Below are positions 60,050 through 64,000 of a DNA stretch of 64,000 nucleotides, piece by piece. The stretch spans positions 19,843,657 through 19,907,656 of the forward strand of contig NC_046674.1 of assembly GCF_003369915.1 (NCBI RefSeq). Direction: 5' to 3'. The notes beneath the pieces were generated by a model. That model worked only from the letters and a program-made list of their open reading frames with translations, was not told the origin of the DNA and ran no database searches. This DNA is from Drosophila miranda. Taxonomy: Eukaryota; Arthropoda; Insecta; Diptera; Drosophilidae. Position 1 is the stretch's first letter. Each line of letters opens with the position of its first letter. Both the position numbers and the translations under genes were made by a program.

Positions 60050-61938
60050 GGCCACTGCAAATTGATTTGTTCCTTTTGGTTATAATAATGACTCGATCTG
60101 ATCCAGATTCGGCAATCTGGTAGATATAGGGGTACATTAGATTTGTGGTGAAAGTAGATGTGTGCAACACCCAGAAGAAAGCGTTTCAGACCCCGCAAAG
60201 TACACACATCGGCATAAGTATTTTGACAAAAATTATGCACAACGTATTCGGTTGTAACTTCTTATTTTTTCAAAGTAGAAACTTTATTCATTTATCGTAG
60301 AAAGGTATTATATTAAGCTATTAACAATATGTAAACAAAGTATGATAAGTGGGTTTATTGTTAAATGAAAATTAATTATTCCTAAACAGACGGTGGCATA
60401 AGTATTTTGACATTTTATAAAATGTAAAAAAAAACAAAAACGAATGGAACGAACTAACTTTTTATGATGAATCAGCAAAATATATATCCTCCCTTTGCCT
60501 CTATCACCTTTTGCAGACGTCTCGGAACTGACTCCACTAAGCTGTGGATATAAGCCAGCAGAATTTCTCTCCAGAGTGATTTCACCTCTCAGATTTTATT
60601 CTCACGGTTCCTTGTCAAATTTGGAGTCCGGTTTCTTTTTATATAAGACCAGAGATTCTCGATAATGTTTAAGTCTGGGCTCTGGGCCGGCTAGTCCAAA
60701 GTATTAACCCCAATGTCCTTCAAGAATTGGGTAACGACTTTAGCTTTATGACACGGGGCGTTGTCCTGTTGGAAGGTAAAGGACTCCCCAATAAAATGAT
60801 CTCCAGAGGAGAAAGCGTGATAGTTTAGCACTTCCAAATATTTGTCTTTATTCATGCTACCATCAACAGGAACTAAATTTCGCGAGCCATTGTAGGCGAC
60901 GCATCCATAAAACATTATGGTCCCACCTCCATGGATCGCTCTTACACATATAGGTGCCACTTTTTTGCGACGTTCTTTTAGGTTTCTTACGAAAACTTTT
61001 TTTTTTTTGAGCCGTGAAACTGAAAAGCACTTGCATCGCTCCATAAAAAATTTTTCCAAAATTAAAATTATTTGCCGATCAATTTTTTGGCAAATTCAAG
61101 GCGCTTTGACTTATTGCGCTGTGTTATTTGCAGTATAGCTCTAGTAATATATGTTCCAAAATCAGTTTCCATAAGACGTCTACGTATTGTCCGTTCGCTG
61201 ACATCAAAATTTCCTGTTCCCTTCAAGTCATTGGCAACCGATCGAGGAGTTTTTAAGACATCCTGCTTAAATTGCCGCAAACTAAAAGTGTCTACCTTGG
61301 CAGTTGTCTTTCGTGGTCTGCCACAACGTGTAGCGTTTTTTGCAGTGTTGGTTTTTTTAAATTTGTTTTTTTTATAGCAGTTTGTCTGACGTGAAATATG
61401 TATACTATAATCTACTGATATTTTGCACTGAAATACCAGAGTTGAACTTCACTATTATTTCATTTTTAAGAGATTCACTGAATTCCTTTCGGTTACTCAT
61501 ATTTCACAAATTATTAAACGAAAACAATTTTTATCAGCATTTACAATCTCTAAACTGAGATAATCCGTAATAATGGTTTCGCTTTCTATCAACAGCAGAT
61601 CAATGCAAATTAATTGAAGTTCTGACAAAATACTTTTGTCCAGCCAAGATCAGATTACGAATGAGAATAAGAAGCATATTAACAAAACGCAAAATGCAAC
61701 TACGAAGATAATTTGCAATATACTTTAAGCATTCATGTAGTTAGCGGTAAATCAGATAAGAGAGCTGTAACACGTAGCAATTCGTCAAAATTCAACGCTA
61801 AACAAAATACTTATGCCGACGTGTGTATATAAATTCTTGATGCAGAGACCATACCTACCAGAGTGCCGGATCTGCTGGATCAAAACGTATCATTATTATT
61901 ATAGCCAGAATGAACAAATAAAATTGCAGTGGCTACGC
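60050..61938 (-). mobile_element. Tc1-like (Tc1/mariner) DNA transposon, decayed
   Basis: A Tc1-type transposase region (60473-61500) lies between inverted arms. The motif GGCATAAGTATTTTG occurs twice in the left arm (60212, 60396). In reverse it occurs once well preserved in the right arm (about 61816) and once degenerate (about 61640). Two transposase-site-like repeats per arm, about 180 bases apart, is the IR/DR layout of some Tc1 families. The arms stay inverted-similar outwards (60050-60120 against 61860-61938: CCACTGCAA, TTATAATAAT, GATCC, CTGGTAG-TAT), so the outer limits are approximate. The left arm has an extra segment of about 75 bases. No clear TA duplication could be fixed. Confidence 0.75.
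60473..61500 (-). pseudogene. Tc1-like transposase, broken
   Basis: Read on the minus strand from ATG at 61500 (MSNRKEFSESLKNEIIVKFN, the helix-turn-helix start of Tc1 transposases) to a TGA at 60473 after GGYIFC, about 340 codons, the normal size. Preserved pieces in changing frames include GRPRKTTAKV (GRPR motif between the two DNA-binding domains), SVANDLKGTGNFDVSERTIR, GSMNKDKYLEVLNYHAF, QQDNAPCHKAKVVTQFL with the second catalytic Asp, and PDLNIIENLWSYIKRK with the final acidic residue of the DD34E triad. The conserved Trp before PAQSPDL is a TAG (60691-60693), there are other stops, and at least two frame changes, so the gene is dead. Confidence 0.85.
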
Positions 61939-61954
61939 TACTCGTTCCACGCGC

Positions 61955-62590
61955 CTACTCATTCTCTCTCTTTCTTTTTCTCTCTCTCTTTCTCACACAC
62001 TGTTAGTAATGCAGTGTGCGCGGTCTTACGGAAAAGAGCGAGATAAAGAGCTTTTGGTTGGTGTGAGAATAGAAAAAAAAGGGACAGATGTACAACAAAA
62101 CTTTTAAGATAAAAAGAAGCAGATTAAATCTGATATATAAAAATGTCCCTAACTGTTCGGTCGATTTATTTTTTGGGTAAAATCATGTCCCATTTGGCTC
62201 TTAATGTTCCGGCGCATTTTTATCTACTCTACCTTCCTTTGCAATGTATTACCTTTCGCACTCTCTCTCTCTCTCTCTTTCACACACTGTAGTCGTGCAG
62301 TGTGCGCGGTGTTACGGAAAAGAGCGAGATAAAGTCAAAGAGCTTGTGTTTTCGGGAGAATAGAAAAAAAAGAGACAGATGCAAAAAAAGAAATTTAAGA
62401 AAAATGGAAACACATAAAATCTAATATATAAAAATATCCCAAACGCTTTGATCGATTAATTTCTTTTATTTTTGTTATTATTGTAAAATCCTTCCTAAAC
62501 GACATATGTTTAAATTGTAGAGCCGGGGATCACAACGTTCCCGCTCGTCTTTACCTACTCTACGTTCCTTTGCAAGATATTACCTTTTCG
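61955..62590. mobile_element. Tandem pair of nonautonomous repeat units (Helitron-like?)
   Basis: Two direct copies (about 61955-62249 and 62250-62590) share, in order, a (CT)n tract, the hairpin CACACTG-loop-CAGTGTG, GTTACGGAAAAGAGCGAGATAAAG, a purine stretch GAATAGAAAAAAAAG-GACAGATG, ATCTAATATATAAAAAT, a GATCGATT-like segment and CTACTCTACNTTCCTTTGCA. The ATATATAAAA-plus-GATTTAT segment resembles the start of Helitron-type elements, and hairpins are common at their 3' ends, but I see no CTRR end or Rep/helicase sequence. The copies differ by substitutions and by an extra segment of about 45 bases in the second, so they are not recent. Confidence 0.5.
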
Positions 62591-62599
62591 CAGATCCTT

Positions 62600-63864
62600 C
62601 TGTTTTATTTACACAGTAAGTATATCTATCATATGCACATGCATCTAACATAAGAACGATCGTCCAAACAATTCTGGGAAACTAATTGCCAATAAAATGG
62701 GATGACGTACTATCATCAGCCCTCTGCCTCCTTGATATGCCAATTCGTTGCAAAAGTATAATTTCTTTCGCAATGCGGTTTAATCAACAATAGGTATAAT
62801 ATCTCGTTATCTAACGCTTTCTTCAAGACTTCTGAAAAGAGCATTTGGACTGTCTCTTCAAAGAGCGAGTTAAGGGATTGATTATGTTATGATTATAACT
62901 TGTATAGAATATTTCATGAATGATTAAAAGGTTTTTTTTTATTTTGCAATAAAGCATCGGTTTGAAATCTATTTCTAAATAATATTTTATCAATACGCAT
63001 TAAATAAGTCGAAACCGTCAACCGATGCTGCCTTCATCCACAGAGTTTTAAAGACAATTTAGTCAAATTTTACCTAATATGGAAATAAGTAAAGACAGAC
63101 TCCTGTAGATTCGGTGAAATGAAGCAAATGACATCCTACATCTCAACATTTGGGGGAGCAACAATGACCTCCCCTTGTAATAATAAAAATAGTGCATATT
63201 CTGATTAGTTTTGAAATTTAAATATTTATTTTTACTGTATGTTACTAAGTTTCCATTTATCTCTTTTATGATCTTTCACATTTAGTAATCGAAATGTATT
63301 GTCAAGTGTTTGTTTGCTTTTACATACGTTTGTGTGGTGTATATAGAGGCATATATGTATATCATATTGTACAGATCCCAACTGAAAACAAACAGAATAC
63401 ATCAACGTAAGGATAAAAACAAAAGGCGGACAAACATAATTTTTAAAAATTATATAATTAAGTAATCACAATACGTTTCAAACTTTAGGTTTTATAGATA
63501 TTAGATTAGTATTCGCGGCATATAATCATGTGGTTGTGTTCGTGTGTGTGTGTGTGTGTGTGTGACGGTTTAAAAGGGTAATCAGCATATCAATTTACAA
63601 CAGTTTTTCATTCTCATGGATTCTCGCTCTCATCCGCGATTCGTGTGTGTGTGCACAACATTAACTATCTGAACTAGGGTAGGTGTTACGGGGCGGGGAT
63701 AGGGGTGGGCGTTTGGGTGTTGTTTAAAAATAGTTCAACAAAATACATATACATTTATATATATTTATATAGTTAGTAGTTATATGAGATTCCTGTCGGT
63801 TTTAGCTTCTGCTTCTCGGCTCCTCTGCTCCTCTCCTTCACTTTCATCATCATCTTTCATCAGC
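62600..63864. other. AT-rich region, probably 3' UTR of the edge gene
   Basis: No coding frame. It contains a (GT)n array (63542-63564) and unique AT-rich sequence. The part next to 63864 follows a minus-strand stop codon directly and is presumably 3' UTR. Confidence 0.45.
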
Positions 63865-64000
63865 TTATTCGCTCATGTAGGGATAGTTGACGTCACGCAG
63901 GGGCACAAACGTCTCCTTGATGGACTGCGGTGAAGTCCAGCGTAGAATGTAGTGGGGTCCGCCAGCCTTGTCGTTGGTACCGGACATCCGACCGCCACCG
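63865..64000 (-). CDS. Partial last exon of an unidentified gene
   Basis: The minus-strand frame is open from the window edge to TAA at 63865, with strong fly coding bias. The 44 residues include SGTNDKAGGPHYILRWTSPQ, SIKETFVPLRDVNY and the end PYMSE. The sequence is hydrophilic with a conserved-looking aromatic/proline end. I do not recognise the protein. The gene continues beyond the right edge. Confidence 0.65.
   Translation of the reverse strand, partial: GGGRMSGTNDKAGGPHYILRWTSPQSIKETFVPLRDVNYPYMSE

Overview
The window is insect nuclear DNA, almost certainly Drosophila. The genes are compact, with short GT-AG introns. The promoters carry the Drosophila housekeeping motifs DRE (TATCGATA), Motif 1 and Motif 6. 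The protein set is fly-like: Syntaxin 13, RpS4, SRm160, eIF2A, and Nopp140 with both its 'True' and 'RGG' endings. Many poly-G and poly-C runs, a Tc1-like transposon and the mix of Muller-D genes would fit the obscura group (D. pseudoobscura and relatives), but the species is an inference.

Layout. From 1 to about 15.9 kb there is non-coding DNA rich in simple repeats. The exception is one coding-looking exon (1684-2053), whose frame stays open for another 122 codons past a single TAG. At 15.9-19.4 kb lie three DM4/DM12-family genes, two tandem on the minus strand and one on the plus strand. From 19.5 to 30.2 kb there is again no gene I can support. From 30.2 to 40 kb lies a dense minus-strand block: a small UPF0390/Leydig-tumour-10K-like protein, Syntaxin 13, RpS4 (with a duplicated snoRNA-like element in two introns) and SRm160. 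At 41.4-42.5 kb is a secreted cystine-knot protein resembling the Spaetzle fold. From 42.5 to 48.3 kb the DNA is non-coding. At 48.3-49.1 kb are two minus-strand small ORFs, each encoding one membrane helix followed by a cysteine cluster.

From 50.5 to 59.6 kb is a second dense block: eIF2A (+), an SMIM8-like membrane protein (-), an F-box/LRR-like protein (-) and Nopp140 (+). Most of its promoters carry DRE sites. From 60.0 to 62.6 kb are repeats: a decayed Tc1-like transposon with long compound inverted arms, and a tandem pair of AT-rich units with a conserved hairpin. The window ends inside the last exon of an unidentified minus-strand gene (63865-64000), apparently with a long 3' UTR.

Functionally the two dense blocks are mostly growth and RNA housekeeping: ribosome (RpS4), ribosome biogenesis (Nopp140, perhaps intronic snoRNAs), splicing (SRm160) and initiation (eIF2A). 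Shared DRE and Motif 1/6 elements suggest co-regulation. From memory, SRm160-RpS4-Syx13 and eIF2A-Nopp140 sit at different places on D. melanogaster 3L (about 69F and 78). If so, the region between 40 and 50 kb may contain a rearrangement junction. All exon coordinates were read by eye from splice signals and frame continuity.
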